A stretch of 64,000 nt of DNA from Cercospora beticola (taxonomy: Eukaryota; Ascomycota; Dothideomycetes; Mycosphaerellales; Mycosphaerellaceae). The stretch lies in the NCBI RefSeq assembly GCF_033473495.1, contig NC_088938.1, positions 2,046,001 to 2,110,000 on the forward strand. Direction: 5' to 3'. Positions 31,716 through 41,751 of this stretch are shown here, in pieces. The position numbers and the translations under genes were made by a program. The notes beneath the pieces were generated by a model, which searched no databases, was not told the origin of the DNA, and saw nothing but the letters and a program-made list of their open reading frames with translations. Within the stretch, counting starts at the first letter, position 1; each line of letters starts with the position of its first letter.

Positions 31716-32678
31716 TCAGCTTCCCGCCTCCACCTTCTTCTTCCCATTTCCATTCGCACTCCCTGCTACTCCACTTCCACTCCCTGACGTTGCCTTCGCG
31801 TTGAACAGCCCCGTCAAGGCCGCGATCCCACCTAGAACACCTCCCACGACGAAGAAATTCACCAACATGCTACCACCGCCCACATCATCAAAACTTGCTC
31901 CTTGTTTCCTCCTCAGTCTCGCTCTTACCCGATTCCTCTCCACTCTTTCCCTCTGAATCTGCTCATGAGTCTTGAAATGCCCTCGCGCATCGAAATGCGG
32001 CACATCATCGTCCAGCCCCTGCGCAAAACCTCCCGGTCCCATACCTCCACCCTGCGGATTCGAAGCAGCGCGCCCTTGCGCTTCGTGGGTATGTGACGCT
32101 CGCTCGGAAGCTTCCTGTCTTTTTGCGCCAAAATCACCCCAAGCACCATTCCGATAGAATGATGGAGGCGGACCTTTGAATTGTGTACGCCGGCGACTGA
32201 GACCACTAGGACTGCGGCCGCCGGGTCCAGAAGCGGCCATATGGGAGGAGTGAGAGCCGGAGGCATATGATGGACCGCCTCCAGCACCAGAAGAGGCATC
32301 ACTGCGGAAGAAGTCACGATCGTAGCGCTGTTTCTTTTCAGCAGAGCCGAGTGTTGCATAAGCTTCGGAGATTTTGACGAAGCGTTGTGAGGCAGATGGG
32401 TCGTTCGGGTGGAGATCAGGATGGTTGGCTTTGGAGAGGGTGTAGAAGGACCTGTTGTCCGATTCACAGTCAGTGGGTTGTACATAGAGGCCTGAGACTT
32501 GGATTCCGCACTTCTTGATCTCCTTAGCAGTAGCATTGGTCGGTACATTCAGCGTCTCGTAGTGGTTGGCCATTTCAGCCTTTAGAGATGTTGAGGGATG
32601 GAAATGTCGTCGCGAGCACGGCGGAAGACATTGTGAGGGAGGATGAGTCCGTCGGACAAGGCATGATCGCGCAATCAT
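31716..32678 (-). CDS. mitochondrial-type J-domain (DnaJ) membrane protein
   Basis: Exons 32678-32512 and 32451-31716, 300 residues. A 60-nt intron (GTGCGG...GACAACAG) interrupts helix II of the J domain; removal gives KEIKKSFYTLSKANHPDLHP with the HPD motif intact. The intron length is a multiple of three and contains no stop, so the frame stays open without splicing. The start at 32678 (MIARSCLVRRTHPPS) begins an Arg-rich, transit-peptide-like N-terminus; the frame is open 52 codons further upstream. After the J domain comes a Gly/Ser-rich disordered region, a basic helix (RERVERNRVRARLRRKQG) and a single C-terminal hydrophobic span (MLVNFFVVGGVLGGIAALTG). It probably recruits Hsp70 at a mitochondrial membrane; topology is inferred. 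Confidence 0.86.
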   Translation of the reverse strand: MIARSCLVRRTHPPSQCLPPCSRRHFHPSTSLKAEMANHYETLNVPTNATAKEIKKCGIQVSGLYVQPTDCESDNRSFYTLSKANHPDLHPNDPSASQRFVKISEAYATLGSAEKKQRYDRDFFRSDASSGAGGGPSYASGSHSSHMAASGPGGRSPSGLSRRRTQFKGPPPSFYRNGAWGDFGAKRQEASERASHTHEAQGRAASNPQGGGMGPGGFAQGLDDDVPHFDARGHFKTHEQIQRERVERNRVRARLRRKQGASFDDVGGGSMLVNFFVVGGVLGGIAALTGLFNAKATSGSGSGVAGSANGNGKKKVEAGS

Positions 32679-33174
32679 GCCCGGACGCCGACATTGACGA
32701 GAAGACGCGTAGCGAGTGTGAGAAGTGAGTGAAGATGGAGAATGAGCGATGGTATGTTTGCTAGCAAATGATGTAATCGATTGTACCGCGAATTTTGGCC
32801 GCTTAACATCAATCGGTCGCCGTATCTTCCCCAACCGCTGCCCTCTCTACTCACTACTCTCTACCTTTCTCTCCGTTCTCATCCCTTGCTTGCCCAAACT
32901 CGTCTCTGCAAGCTGCCATCAACGAAAGCTCGCTTGCTCCGGCTCAAGATGCAGACCGAATACTTGCAAAGCTGGAGCGCTTGCCGATATTGCCAGGCGC
33001 TCTCGTTCCAAATCGTATGGCTCGAGCGCTGCCTATTGTTACGCGAGACCAGCTGAAGATGCTGTGTGACCACACTTTGAGTGCCTCCCTCAGTATAAGC
33101 ATGTTGGCGGAAAGCTTCTCGTCTTCGTTCCTTCCCTTACTGGCCTTGGTCTTATTCTAACCCACACAGAAGTC
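32679..33174. other. upstream region of J-protein and HET genes
   Basis: Divergent promoter region of about 500 bases; a CT-rich stretch at 32850-32890. No gene supported. Confidence 0.4.
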
Positions 33175-35157
33175 ATGCGCTTACTTCGTACTGATTCAGG
33201 TCTCCTGGAGGAAAAGAACGAATATGTCGAGGATTTTAAATACGCGATTCTCTCACATACATGGCTACGCCAATCGGAAGGAGAAGAGGTCCTCTTCGCT
33301 GATCTGACCGACATGACTAAAGCGCGACAAAAAGCTGGCTGGAAAAAGCTCGAATTTGCGATCGCCCAGGCCGCAAAGGAAGGACTGCAATATGTGTGGA
33401 TTGACACTTGCTGCATCAACAAAGAAAGCTCTGCCGAGCTAGCGGAGGCTATCAACTCCATGTATCGATGGTATCAGAAATCCGAAATTTGTTATGTCTA
33501 TCTTGACGACTATCAAGACTCTGCCTCGATGGGTGACTGCCGCTGGTTCAAGCGTGGCTGGACTTTGCAAGAAATGATCGCCTCTCCGAACCTCCTCTTC
33601 TTCGACGAATCTGGAGAGAGCATTGGACATCTAAGCGATCTCATTCAACAAGTCTCAGCAATCACTGGCGTGCATCAGGACCTTCTCAGTGGTCAACGCT
33701 CGCTTTCGACATTCAGCATTGCTCAAAAGATGTTCTGGGCTGCTAATCGTGAGACGGCGCGGATCGAAGATCGTGCGTATTCACTGCTCGGTATTTTTGA
33801 TATCAGCCTCCCAGTCATCTATGGCGAAGGGAGCCGCGCCTTTCAGAGACTTCAAGAAGAACTCATACGAGTGTACAACGACCAGTCCATTTTCGCATGG
33901 GGCCTCGCAGACGCCGCTCGTCCACACAGTCCACACAGAAAGGACAGAAGTCTCCTTGCTCCGTCCCCTGATGCGTTTGCAGCTGCCGTCCACTCGAAAT
34001 TGGCGGTTGTCAGAGGACAAGGTTATCAGAAACAGTGTGAGGTGCTTGGCAGGAACATACGTTTCAATCTGCCCCTCTTCGACATGCCCCGATGGGATGG
34101 AATTGGGAAAGATTACACGCACTACGCGGTCCTCAATTGTTATATCGAGGACAGCCCAAACCAGTGCGTTAGTATGGAATTGTTCAGTGCGGGCTATGGA
34201 GATCTCGTTCGCGAGTCTGCTGGCTACTGTGACATAGTGGATGCATCGCAGCGTTGCACCAGCTGGCCATTTACTGTCTTACGAAACTTTGACAATGCAG
34301 GGATGCACATCGAGGACTATGTCCAGCAAACGAAGGGCCCAATGCTTTTGATCCGAAGCTGCGCCAACGATCCAAGTATTGGAATCGATTCTGGAGAGGG
34401 TACTGTGGTACTGGATTCATCGCCACCGAGAATTATTCTGCGCGATGCCTGGGACGCGGGTCAAAAGCTGTTCAGATTTCCCGTCTGTACGAATCCGCTG
34501 TCGCCGGAACAACCTTCACAAGGCAGGCTCAGCCTACCATCCTATCTTGATGGCGCAGTGACCATAACTCTAGATGGTGTGGCCTGCGTCAAAGTCAACA
34601 TTTGCGTGTTTCCCGAGTCTCTACCGGATGGCTCATTCGCTTTCACAAAACAATCACGATTTGACTTACGCTACGAAGCTCTACTGGGAAGCGCTGGCTT
34701 TTCCTTTCGAGTACCCATGTCTTCACGGAGGTTCTACTTCCTGCTGATGCGCCGCAAGTTCAAGATCCTCATAACTGGAGTAAATCGCCACAGACCTCTC
34801 CTTCAGAACGAAGACCGCTTCCAGCTCATCGAATTCTCATGCAGCAGTCGCAAGGGGACATCATCTTTGCTATCGTCGCTTTTGGCCGTGCCTCCGCTCA
34901 TCATCTACTCGCTGCTCGTATGGCCGTTTTGGTGGTTCTTTCCATTTTTCCACGAATTCCGGGTCTGGTGGAGGCTATTCTTGGTGACCGGAATTGTTGC
35001 AACAACGGTGTCCATTACAGTGTTGATTCTAGATGACGATACTAAGGCAAACAAAGGAACGTATGGCGTGGTCATGGCCTTCATCGATGGAGTACTTGGC
35101 TTACTACTTTTCCTATCCTTATATCCGAGGATCAAACCCATGTTGGAGAAAATCTAG
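33175..35157 (+). CDS. HET domain protein with C-terminal membrane segments
   Basis: An intronless 660-residue protein. The HET (heterokaryon incompatibility) domain fills the first 230 residues with all hallmark blocks: YAILSHTW (23-30), YVWIDTCCINK (73-83), CRWFKRGWTLQEMIAS and RIEDRAYSLLGIFDISLPV followed by YGEG. This is the HET-E/vegetative incompatibility type. The middle (230-560) is a domain common downstream of HET in Pezizomycotina but unnamed to me. The C-terminus has three hydrophobic stretches (LAVPPLIIYSLLVWPFWWFF, LFLVTGIVATTVSITVLIL, GVVMAFIDGVLGLLLFLSLY). There is no NACHT or WD repeat region. HET domains trigger cell death on non-self recognition or act in innate-like responses; whether this one does is not shown. 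Confidence 0.9.
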   Translation: MRLLRTDSGLLEEKNEYVEDFKYAILSHTWLRQSEGEEVLFADLTDMTKARQKAGWKKLEFAIAQAAKEGLQYVWIDTCCINKESSAELAEAINSMYRWYQKSEICYVYLDDYQDSASMGDCRWFKRGWTLQEMIASPNLLFFDESGESIGHLSDLIQQVSAITGVHQDLLSGQRSLSTFSIAQKMFWAANRETARIEDRAYSLLGIFDISLPVIYGEGSRAFQRLQEELIRVYNDQSIFAWGLADAARPHSPHRKDRSLLAPSPDAFAAAVHSKLAVVRGQGYQKQCEVLGRNIRFNLPLFDMPRWDGIGKDYTHYAVLNCYIEDSPNQCVSMELFSAGYGDLVRESAGYCDIVDASQRCTSWPFTVLRNFDNAGMHIEDYVQQTKGPMLLIRSCANDPSIGIDSGEGTVVLDSSPPRIILRDAWDAGQKLFRFPVCTNPLSPEQPSQGRLSLPSYLDGAVTITLDGVACVKVNICVFPESLPDGSFAFTKQSRFDLRYEALLGSAGFSFRVPMSSRRFYFLLMRRKFKILITGVNRHRPLLQNEDRFQLIEFSCSSRKGTSSLLSSLLAVPPLIIYSLLVWPFWWFFPFFHEFRVWWRLFLVTGIVATTVSITVLILDDDTKANKGTYGVVMAFIDGVLGLLLFLSLYPRIKPMLEKI

Positions 35158-35459
35158 TTCCGGCAAAGACGTGTGCAGGGACATCTCTTGTTAGCCATAT
35201 ACAAACTATGGAGAACACAACGGCGTAGATTCACGCAGGACGGCATACAAGGCGCGTACAATGGTACGGAAAGCACAGGTGCTCAGTGGAAATCACAGAC
35301 TGTCACCTGTGACAATGAGAAGCCGTATTACCGCATCCATGGCCAATACGAATCTGCAACATGATCAGTGCATGCCAAGAAGACGGATTGCGCCTACCGC
35401 CTGGCATTTGAAATTGTCACAATTGCAACAAGTAATCCTACCATAGGCTTCTACCTCAA
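35158..35459. other. 3' intergenic region between convergent HET and esterase genes
   Basis: About 300 bases; short frames only. Confidence 0.4.
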
Positions 35460-37127
35460 CTACTGCTTCACACTCAACCCAATTGAGCTGAAATACGCAC
35501 ACCTCTCCTGCTGGATCGCAGGCGGACACTCCATCTCCGTCGCATTCAAATTCCTCTCAAACCTCAATCTCTTTCCGTCCTGCCCATTGAGCGCAGTCCC
35601 AGTCCACTCCTCCCACTTCGGTGTCCCAGCAACTCTCTTGTTATTAGGATCCAACGTCCTGATGAAACTCGTCCAGTAGCCCTGGATCACCGCAGTCACA
35701 CCCTCGTTCACGCCTCCAATGCGATAGCTGTCTGGTGCTCCGCCACGTGTGTTCTCCGGGCCAAAAATCGCGTGAACTTCGACTGTGTGCTTCACGCCTT
35801 CACCTGCGGCCTCCGCCACTGGATCAACGACGTTCCAGTGGTAGTTCCATGAAGGGACGTTGTATCTCTCCAATGAAGCTGACACCAAGATTCCAGGGCA
35901 GTTGTATCTTAGCTCACCATAGGCGTCCGCAGCTTGTCTCCAGTATCTCCCGCTGCCATTGAAGGAAGGAGTGTCTTCGACAGGGTACAATTCGTTGATT
36001 TTCCCAAGTTGCTTGATAGTGAGTTCGGGGAAGTTGTTTTGCAGGAATGTCGAAGTCTGGCCATACGATGTCGTGTTCTTGGGAGCGAAGCTCGTCCCTT
36101 CATTCGTATCATCTCCGTAGATTGCCGGGACCCGGACGAATTTTCCTTTGACATACGCGCGTGTGGTATAATCGGCGATGAAATCGAAATCCAAAGTAGG
36201 GCCATACATGTATAATGCTGCTTCCTGCGCTCCAGGGTAAGGTGTATTGTAATTGACCTTTTGCAATTCCTCTGCCGAGAGGCTTCGCAAGCAGCTCAGT
36301 GTATCGTTCCATTGAGCAGTGCAGTTGGTCCGGATAACCAGGTTGTCGTAGGCGAATTGGCTCTCTTCAATTGTTCGCACAGGAGGGAAACTTTGGCTCT
36401 CGGCCGCAGTGCCAACAAATAGTCCATCGTCTCTTCCACCATACGCTGTGACCTGCAGACTCACGCTTTGTGCTCCTGCACTCGCGCCTCCGATAACCAC
36501 ATGTTCGGGATTTCCGCCAAAGTGGGAAATGTATTTCTGTACCCACTGCAAAGCTTTCCGTTGATCTTTGAGGCCGTTGTTGATGCCAGCATCTCCTTCA
36601 ACTATTTCCTTAGATGCAAGAAAGCCATAAGGTCCGACACGGTAGTTGAAGAGTACGACGACAGCATCGTACTCTGCTGCTTGGATAATTCCAGACCCAT
36701 TGTATTTCGCATTCGATAGGCCGTTGAAACCTCCGCCAGAGATGAAGAAGAAGACGGGTAGTTTGCTGTCCTTGGTGGCGTTGCTCGGCGCGAAAACGTC
36801 GAGGAAGAGGCAGTCTTCGGAGTAGTTGCCATTGGGAAATGTGAAATCATTATCGTCAAGATCTCCTGTCGGTAGACATAGCTTTCCGTGTTCGGTCGCG
36901 GAGATGGTGCCATTGGAGGTCTGATCGATAGGATCTTGCGGCTCTGAGAAGCGGAGTGATCCAACGGGAGGAGCGGCATAGCGTACACCGAGCCATTGGG
37001 TTATACCATTAGAAAGCGCGGACCCAGCATATGTTGCGTAGTCGAGGGAGACAGTAGATGAGAGGGCTGAAGCCAGATGACTACTGCCGAGCGCAAGCAG
37101 ACTCGCCAACGAAGTGGAAGACTTCAT
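35460..37127 (-). CDS. secreted type-B carboxylesterase/lipase
   Basis: An intronless protein of 555 residues from the ATG at 37127 (MKSSTSLASLLALG); the open frame has 18 more upstream codons but the signal peptide begins at this ATG. The alpha/beta-hydrolase core shows GVRYAAPPVG (47-56), EDCLFLDVF (104-112), the oxyanion-hole GGG (131-133) and the nucleophile elbow GGASAG with S216. The acidic residue is probably E343 (DDTNEGTSF) and the histidine H447 (GVKHTVEVHAIFG). Many N-glycosylation sequons (N-x-S/T) fit a secreted enzyme. It hydrolyses carboxylic esters; the substrate (lipid, cell-wall ester, xenobiotic) is unknown. First of five consecutive minus-strand genes. Confidence 0.93.
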   Translation of the reverse strand: MKSSTSLASLLALGSSHLASALSSTVSLDYATYAGSALSNGITQWLGVRYAAPPVGSLRFSEPQDPIDQTSNGTISATEHGKLCLPTGDLDDNDFTFPNGNYSEDCLFLDVFAPSNATKDSKLPVFFFISGGGFNGLSNAKYNGSGIIQAAEYDAVVVLFNYRVGPYGFLASKEIVEGDAGINNGLKDQRKALQWVQKYISHFGGNPEHVVIGGASAGAQSVSLQVTAYGGRDDGLFVGTAAESQSFPPVRTIEESQFAYDNLVIRTNCTAQWNDTLSCLRSLSAEELQKVNYNTPYPGAQEAALYMYGPTLDFDFIADYTTRAYVKGKFVRVPAIYGDDTNEGTSFAPKNTTSYGQTSTFLQNNFPELTIKQLGKINELYPVEDTPSFNGSGRYWRQAADAYGELRYNCPGILVSASLERYNVPSWNYHWNVVDPVAEAAGEGVKHTVEVHAIFGPENTRGGAPDSYRIGGVNEGVTAVIQGYWTSFIRTLDPNNKRVAGTPKWEEWTGTALNGQDGKRLRFERNLNATEMECPPAIQQERCAYFSSIGLSVKQ

Positions 37128-38010
37128 CTTGTCCTGCTTTCTGATTCCTCGCAAGCTATGCAAACAACAGCTCCAGTCCAAGGAATGGGCGACTCTTCCA
37201 CCTCAAATCACAGCAGGACTCGTCAGTCAGCAAAAAGCAGAAGGAAAAGAAAGCAAAAGTCCGAAAGCAGTACAACCTACGCTTCCTTCATCATGCACTA
37301 GTGCTAGTGACAGCGGATCATACTCATCAATGAATGACACAACCAACGCACGCGAAACAAGCTCGCGCGGCCGTGTAGCCAAGGACGTCGTCGGCCGTAG
37401 TGGTAGCCCAAAGAAGTGCGGTCGTCCATGCTCATCTGGTCGCCTACGGCAGATCTGTGGGCGAAGACACCACGGTAGTCAATCGCGGGAAAAAGGTGGC
37501 ATTGCTCCCCTCTTTCCGTGATTCACGACGCTCGATCCTTCCTCCTCATGTCGTCAGCAAACGGCTCATGTGCCGATATCATCTTCAGGCGGGGTATGGC
37601 GGACAGAAAACAATGCCGCGAGTATGTGAGAAGTAGACCCAAAGCAGGCTAAAAGGCGAAGGCGCAGAATGAGATGTTGTGGAGCCTCCACATATCCCGC
37701 AATCGCTTGGGAGCAAAGGCCGTGCTCTGCCGAAAATCCCTGCAAGCACGGCATAGCCACGTGCGGGTACGCAATGAATCGGAACACATGACCCGTTACA
37801 TACTGGAAAGCGGAAGAAAGGCGATGAGCAAAAAGATTTGTACAAGTACAGTTTGCCACAGTACAGGTAGCCGGGTATCAAGCGAGCTAGCTAGCTGGCA
37901 ACTGAGGCAATTGAGCAAAGCAAAACTTCCATCCTGGTGAAATGCTTCGAGTGCTCGGAATCTGCTCTATGGTCCCCCTCCCATCATTCATACAGCGTCT
38001 GGTGATACAT
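37128..38010. other. intergenic upstream of the esterase gene
   Basis: Promoter of the esterase and 3' region of the porin gene. Plus-strand frames to 135 codons are Ser/Arg-rich with no motif. Confidence 0.4.
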
Positions 38011-39438
38011 TTAACCTTCAAAGGTGAGCGAGGTTCCGACCTTGTGGCCAGCCTCGTTGAGGGACTTGGTGTCGAGGGAAAGACCGAGGCCGAGAGTGGT
38101 GCCAGCGTTGAGCTTGGTGCTGTAGGCAAGAGCGGCGATACCACGGTCGTTGATCTTGGCCTGTTGATCGATTAGTATGTGAGCGCCTTTGTTAATGGGA
38201 CTGAATGCATACCTTGGCGAAAGAGAGAGGGTCAAGCTTGTACTTGGAAGCAAGCTCAAGACCGCTGGCCTTTTGTGCCTGCACATCGTAGCCAGCCTTG
38301 GCACCAACCTCGACGGCGGAGTTGACCTTCTGGTAGTAGCTTGCGGCGATGAGAGTCAGGTTCTGGGAGCCGACAATGCTGGCGACGTAGCTTGGGGTCT
38401 GGTAGCCGAGACCGAGAGAGTAGCGGGTGACAGCAGCCTTTTGCACATCGTAGCCAGCCTCACCACCGACGAGGAAACCGTCAGAGCCGGCGACAACGTC
38501 GACGATGGCATCGATGTTGCCCTTGGCGGTGCCGTAGTTGACGAATGTGCGGGCGTGGACGTTGGGGTTCTTGAAAGCGGCGTTGATCTTTTGCGCGGCA
38601 GAGCCCTCCTTGGATGGGTTCCAGAGGTTCTGAAGATCAACCTTGACGCCTGGAGCGACAACATCGGCGAGCTCAACCTTGCTGTCGAGAAGAGACGCGG
38701 TCGACCATGCCTGAGTGATGGTGACACCTTGACGTTTGTATGTCAGCCCAAATTCTCCTTCAGCTCCTCCTCCACTAGGCACCCCGTAGGCGAACAAATA
38801 AGCACTGGATTGCAGCTATGTAGGGAGTGGTGTCATGAATGTGACACCGCGCAAAAAGCCTCGCGGATACTGGGTCTCCTGCTTTCGTGGCTGCTTTTGC
38901 GATTTGACTTTCTTTTTGCTCGTTGCTGGAGGTGGTGGGACTGCTGTGGGTTCTGAAAACGAAAGAGATGTGTTGTGCGTACCCTGAGGCTTGAGAGTGT
39001 GCTTGCCCTCGATCTGTTGCAATCTCGTTAGCAGGTCATATGTTCTGCAGCGCTGGGGATACCTACGGAGCCAGCAGTGGCGCCGTCGAAGCCCTGCTTG
39101 CCCTTAATGGTAACGTTAGTACCACTTGGGGCCTTGAGCTTCACATCGAGAGTGGCTGCAACGCATCGTCAGTTAGACTGTTCTTCTCCGCCATTCGCAG
39201 CTCTTTCGGCACAAGACAAACCTTGGCTGGTGTGGTAGAAGTCCTTGTTGATGAGCTATGCCTCCTGTCAGCGCACTTGTTCCTCGCAGTCTTATCTGCT
39301 CGCGAGCAATTTACGGAGCTCGGGGAGAGTGCGTACGTCGTTGGCGGCCTTGCTGAGGTCACCGAAAGCTGGGATTGGCAGAAGCGGCGCGAGCGTTCGC
39401 TCGGCCTTGTTCTCTGCGGAGGAGAGGAAGCTGCTCAT
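38011..39438 (-). CDS. por1: mitochondrial outer-membrane porin (VDAC)
   Basis: Six exons: 39438-39337, 39255-39222, 39155-39067, 39013-38983, 38727-38213 and 38160-38011, 306 residues. Donors are GTACGC, GTTTGT, GTAGGT, GTACGC and GTATGC. The spliced product follows the fungal VDAC pattern: PAFGDLSKAANDLINKDFYH, LDVKLKAPSG, IEGKHTLKPQGVTITQAWST, KVELAD, AGYDVQKAAVTRYSLGLGY, AASYYQKVNSAVEVGAKAGYD, LELASKYKLDP and the C-terminal HKVGTSLTFEG strand. VDAC forms the beta-barrel channel for ATP, ADP and metabolites. Compared with the Neurospora porin I remember, it has about 20 extra N-terminal residues (MSSFLSSAENKAERTLAPLL) ahead of the usual N-terminal helix. Intron 4 (38982-38728, 255 nt) is much longer than the others in the window. 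Confidence 0.92.
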
Positions 39439-40435
39439 ATTGTCGGCGGTAGAGGGTTCGGATGATGCAAAAAACGAGCTGGTCCAAGATCGGGTGGTTG
39501 AAGATTGTGTGCGGTTTGTCGATGGAAGATGCGACTGTTTGAAGGTGTCAGGAAGCTCAGTCAAAACACAAGATTCCCGAAGCGTGGCCGCAACCAATGG
39601 GGCAGCTGCACTTCCCACGCGCGATGAATTTCCGGAAGGACGCAACTCACTTTGATGTCGCCCAGTGTTTCGTCCTCGTGGTACAGAAAGGTGCTCATCG
39701 CCATGGCGGACGGTGCTTGCGGGCGCGCATTTGTTGTCACTTGGAAGGTGCTGTAGTTTGCAAAGTTGGCAGCAAACGGTGCACATATCAAAGACGCAAC
39801 GTGAGCACTCTGCACGGCTTGTGCCGGCCTGCAACATCCAAGGCCGCACAAAGAAGAGAACCAGCATGCGGGGCGTGGGATGCTTCGTGGCACCTCACTT
39901 GCTACTTGTGAACGCCGATTGCTGTGGCAGGAGTAATGTAGGCTGCCGGCGCAAGCATGCAAACGAGGAGAGGATATGCTGCAATCATTGAATGTTGGAA
40001 TATGTATAGTGGTTGCCTCTGTTATTAGCCTACAGTAATGTTCAAGACGAGAGTCATCGTAATGACTGGTGTCAAGTCTCAATCTCTGTCTCCCTCTCCT
40101 CCTCTGCACACACGAAAGTCTGAAATATGGTATAGTCCCTCTTCCTCGCCCATGCTTTGCCTGTCGGCAAGCATTTCCGCCCTGATAACTCAAAAGGGAA
40201 ATTCTCAAAGAACGCCTTCGCCATGATGCCAGTGTGCCAAAGCACAAAGTGGCAGTCAAATTTATCTGTGGCTCCCCTGTCGGGAGCCGGTCATGAACAG
40301 CGCCGTCTCCCCATGCCGCTGCTTCTGCATGCAAGAAGCCGAACATGGGAGCTGGGCCATCGTCTTCCACTCGTTTCAGAAAACAAACGCAAACTCTGCT
40401 TTTGGAAGATGGACATGGAAACGTCAAAATGCGCG
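39439..40435. other. promoter of porin and 3' region of Mid2-like gene
   Basis: About 1 kb. A 288-codon minus frame at 39561-40427 has random-like composition (many R, C, H, S) and overlaps the expected porin leader, so I do not call it. Confidence 0.4.
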
Positions 40436-41751
40436 CTAAAAGTTCTGCGCGATGCCAGAATTGCCTTGCTGGTAATTGCCTGGTTGCTGTATCCGTGTGT
40501 TCCGACGTGCACTAACGTCTTGAACGATCGGCATACCGTCAGGATTGCTGGCACCTCCATATGTGCCGTCGCCATACGGGCCGTGCTGGCTGTAGCCGTA
40601 CCCGGCAGATGGGTTATATGCATCGTAATTCTGAGGCGGTGGATCGCTGACATCGGAGTGGCCACCTGCAGAGTACGTCGAGGATGCGTTTGACGGCCCA
40701 CGCTTCATGCCGGACGGGTTTGCTCCAGCCACTGGTGCTTGTCCAAGCGCTCCGACCTGATCGCTGTTCATAGTCTCGCGTCGCTGGTGCAGCATAGCGT
40801 CGCCGCTGTTTCGGTCACTTCCATCGGCGGCTCCTGCAGCCATGTACGCATTGCCGTTGCTACCAGCATCCGACAGTTGACCTTGCGTATGGCCGCTGGT
40901 CAATGTGGTCGACATTTTCCTGGACGCGCCCACCGCAGCTCCCCATCCTCGGTAACCGCTGGTGTCCTCTGCCATCTCCGTGCCGTTCTCGGATGCAACA
41001 GCGGGCAGCGTGGGGTCATTGTTCGGATTAAAGCCATAGTCCTCAACCTCCTTGCGACGCGCTTCCTCTGCGGCCTTCTTCGCCTTCCGTCTCCGCCAAA
41101 GGAAAATGCCGGCCAAGACCAGGAGAGCGACTACAACCACGGGTACAACGACAGCAATGGCGGTAATTCCTCCAGTGCTCAAGCCGCCTCCGCCGCCACT
41201 GCTGCCGGACGAAGAGCCGCCAGTGTTCAGCGCCGGATCAGAGGATGTCGCGGAAGAGGTGATTTCAGTCGTAACAGGAACACTGGAAGCAGAATTGGTG
41301 CGCGTTACGACGATCGTTGTCGCTGGTGGGGCGGTCTCGCCAGGCGCAGTTGGAGTCGCGGTGACTACAGAAGTTACGACTTGAGTGGTCGGAGGTACGG
41401 AGGATTCGGATATGGTCGAGGTCGATACCGGTGGCGCAGAACTGGTTGTCGGCGGCGGCGGCTCCGATGAAGTGGTAGGCTCGACAGTGGAGGACGGAAG
41501 CTCGGAAGTAGTTGGAGGAACAATGGATGAAGTTTCGACAGAAGTCGTCGGCGCTTCGGGCGCGGTGGTCGACATGGTTGTGGTGATGGGATCCGAAGTG
41601 ACGGGCGCGCTGGACGTGTCCGCGATCGAGGTCGTCGCTGCGGCACCTTTATATCGCGCCAAGAATCAGAGTAAAGTCGACAAAGAAGAAGAATAGAAGA
41701 AGGGTGAGCAGGTCAGCAACGACTCGACGTACTGGATGTGGTGTTCGACAT
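40436..41751 (-). CDS. Mid2/Wsc-like single-pass membrane protein, Ser/Thr-rich ectodomain
   Basis: Two exons: a 19-nt first coding exon 41751-41733 (MSNTTS plus one base) and 41646-40436, 409 residues. The intron donor is GTACGT and the acceptor TAAAG. The ectodomain (about 2-160) is nearly all Ser, Thr, Pro and Val (TTSELPSSTVEPTTSSEPP), expected to be O-mannosylated. It is followed by a Gly/Ser hinge, one membrane span (ITAIAVVVPVVVVALLVLAGIF) and a basic stop-transfer WRRRKAKK. The cytosolic tail is Asn/Gly/Ser/Tyr/Gln-rich. There is no cleavable signal peptide and no WSC cysteine domain. This resembles Mid2-type cell-wall integrity sensors; a sensor role is inferred from architecture. 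Confidence 0.82.

Noticed and set aside
39561..40427. 288-codon minus frame upstream of the porin
   Set aside because: Random-like composition and overlap with the expected porin promoter and leader.
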